A stretch of 10,178 bases of DNA from Gammaproteobacteria bacterium. Lineage in GTDB: Bacteria; Pseudomonadota; Gammaproteobacteria; Enterobacterales; Kangiellaceae. Numbering within the stretch: the first letter of the stretch is position 1; the number at the start of each line of letters is the position of its first letter. The translations under genes and the position numbers were made by a program. Below the pieces are notes generated by a model, which searched no databases, had not been told where the DNA came from, and worked only from the letters and a program-made list of their open reading frames with translations. The DNA lies in assembly GCA_002401655.1 (NCBI GenBank), contig NVTT01000075.1, positions 6,518 through 16,695 on the forward strand. The letters are read 5' to 3'. Of the stretch, positions 9,160 through 10,178 are shown one piece after another.

Positions 9160-10056
9160 ATGAGCGATAGCACAGGCAATATTATTAGCGGTACTGAGTT
9201 TTCGGCTAAGCTAAGAGCAACAATTAAACATAAAGTGACTATTCTAAAAGAAAATTATTCTATCGTTCCAGGTTTGGCGGTTGTATTGGTTGGTGACGAT
9301 CCCGCAAGCCAAATTTATGTGCGTAATAAAGGTAAACAAACTCTAGAAGCGGGAATGAAATCGGTTGAACATAAATTAGCAGAAGATACCAAGGAAGAAG
9401 ATTTGCTAGAGGTTATTAAAGAACTTAATAACGACAATACCATTCACGGTATTTTGGTTCAATTACCGTTACCTGCACATATAGATGAGGAGCGAGTGAT
9501 TAACTCAATCTCGGTTGAAAAAGATGTTGATGGTTTTCACCTAACCAATATTGGTTTGTTATCTACTGGCTCAGATAAAGCGGTGATCCCTTGTACACCT
9601 TTAGGTTCCATAATGATGTTAAAGGATCGATTAGGTTCGCTTTCGGGTAAAAAAGCGATAGTAGTGGGTCGTTCAAATATTGTTGGTAAACCGATGGCTG
9701 CTTTATTATTAAAAGAAAGTTGTACGGTGACCATTGCCCATTCCAGAACAAAAAACCTAAAAGAAGAATGTCAAAAGGCGGATATATTAGTAGCCGCGGT
9801 TGGGCGTCCTGAAATGATTAAAGGCGATTGGATAAAGCCCGGCGCTGTGGTTTTAGATGTCGGTATTAACCGCATAGAAAAAGAAGGTGGCGGAACAAGA
9901 TTAGTCGGCGATGTCGAGTTTTCATCGGCATCTAAAGTCGCTAGCGCAATCACTCCCGTTCCAGGTGGTGTAGGACCTATGACGATAGCCTGTTTGTTAG
10001 AAAATACCCTGCAACAAGCCTGTAGAATTAATAACATCGAAAGCTCAGAGTTATAA
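9160..10056 (+). CDS. folD: Bifunctional methylene-THF dehydrogenase / methenyl-THF cyclohydrolase
   Basis: FolD is a cytosolic enzyme that oxidises 5,10-methylene-THF with NADP+ and hydrolyses the methenyl product to 10-formyl-THF, supplying purine synthesis and initiator formyl-Met-tRNA. The 298 residues are near the usual 285-300. Motifs seen are the catalytic YVRNK with K57 (53-57), QLPLP (101-105), DVDGF (122-126), PCTPLG (144-149), the Rossmann-fold [11 protein letters not shown] (170-180), AHSRT (193-197), DVGIN, GDVEF and the terminal [19 protein letters not shown]. All are intact, so the protein should be active in both reactions. The ATG is preceded by AGGA at 9148-9151, 8 bases upstream. 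Serine-derived one-carbon units are its usual source, which links it loosely to serC in this window. No clear terminator follows within the 122 bases left. Confidence 0.97.
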   Translation: MSDSTGNIISGTEFSAKLRATIKHKVTILKENYSIVPGLAVVLVGDDPASQIYVRNKGKQTLEAGMKSVEHKLAEDTKEEDLLEVIKELNNDNTIHGILVQLPLPAHIDEERVINSISVEKDVDGFHLTNIGLLSTGSDKAVIPCTPLGSIMMLKDRLGSLSGKKAIVVGRSNIVGKPMAALLLKESCTVTIAHSRTKNLKEECQKADILVAAVGRPEMIKGDWIKPGAVVLDVGINRIEKEGGGTRLVGDVEFSSASKVASAITPVPGGVGPMTIACLLENTLQQACRINNIESSEL

Positions 10057-10103
10057 TTAACAAACGACATTTGCAGAATTTTTGTAGATACCATCTCTCC
10101 AAA

Positions 10104-10169
10104 CCGATTTCAAATGATAATTTAACTCATTTGTGGTCGGTACTCGCTTTGATGTTTTAAAACACCAAA
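10104..10169. repeat. Two inverted repeats downstream of folD
   Basis: The final 122 bases carry no gene I can support. CAAATGA (10111-10117) and TCATTTG (10127-10133) make a 7-bp stem with a 9-base loop. Beyond a 3-base internal loop on each side, CCGA (10104-10107) pairs with TCGG (10137-10140). A second near-perfect 22-bp palindrome, centred on GTTTTAAAAC, spans 10148-10169 with one mismatched pair. They might be terminator, operator or repeat sequences; no U-run of the classic kind follows the first. Confidence 0.45.
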
Positions 10170-10178
10170 ACAAATCTG

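Noticed and set aside
9771..10094. Minus-strand 107-codon frame opposite the folD end
   Set aside because: It is a shadow of the conserved folD C-terminus with no family resemblance.

Overview
The window carries ordinary chromosomal genes of an A+T-rich gammaproteobacterium (about 60% A+T, judged by eye). The protein sequences and the gyrA-serC-hisC and rluE/icd neighbourhoods both point to Gammaproteobacteria. A marine Kangiella/Aliikangiella-like lineage is a guess and cannot be settled from this sequence alone.

Layout. Positions 1-1368 hold the C-terminal half of gyrA (5' end outside the window). serC follows after 5 bp, with its Shine-Dalgarno inside the last gyrA codons. A 184-bp gap filled by a palindromic repeat separates serC from hisC (2671-3768). 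In Pseudomonas-type genomes pheA lies between serC and hisC, and tyrA/aroA-type genes follow; here both are absent from those places. After hisC, a 106-bp convergent gap with a second short palindrome leads to rluE on the minus strand. rluE is divergent from the gene for a monomeric NADP-type isocitrate dehydrogenase (4695-6935). A 140-bp inverted repeat then fills the convergent gap to kynA (tryptophan 2,3-dioxygenase, minus strand). kynA is divergent from fdhD (8138-9016), and folD (9160-10056) follows on the same strand. The last 122 bases hold no gene but contain two inverted repeats.

How the genes relate. SerC makes 3-phosphoserine. HisC is a PLP aminotransferase of histidine synthesis, possibly also of aromatic amino acids. 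FolD interconverts methylene- and formyl-tetrahydrofolate, using one-carbon units that come largely from serine. Isocitrate dehydrogenase supplies NADPH and 2-oxoglutarate. KynA opens tryptophan catabolism, which can release formate. FdhD activates formate dehydrogenase, whose structural genes are not in the window. GyrA and RluE are information-processing genes. I see no phage, plasmid, CRISPR, toxin-antitoxin or defence genes and no RNA genes. No gene-free stretch exceeds 300 bases.

The most interesting material is intergenic. Three unrelated palindromic repeats occupy three junctions. The first, upstream of hisC, contains two consecutive hairpins that each present a GGA loop resembling CsrA/RsmA binding sites. 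I found no clear new multi-gene system.
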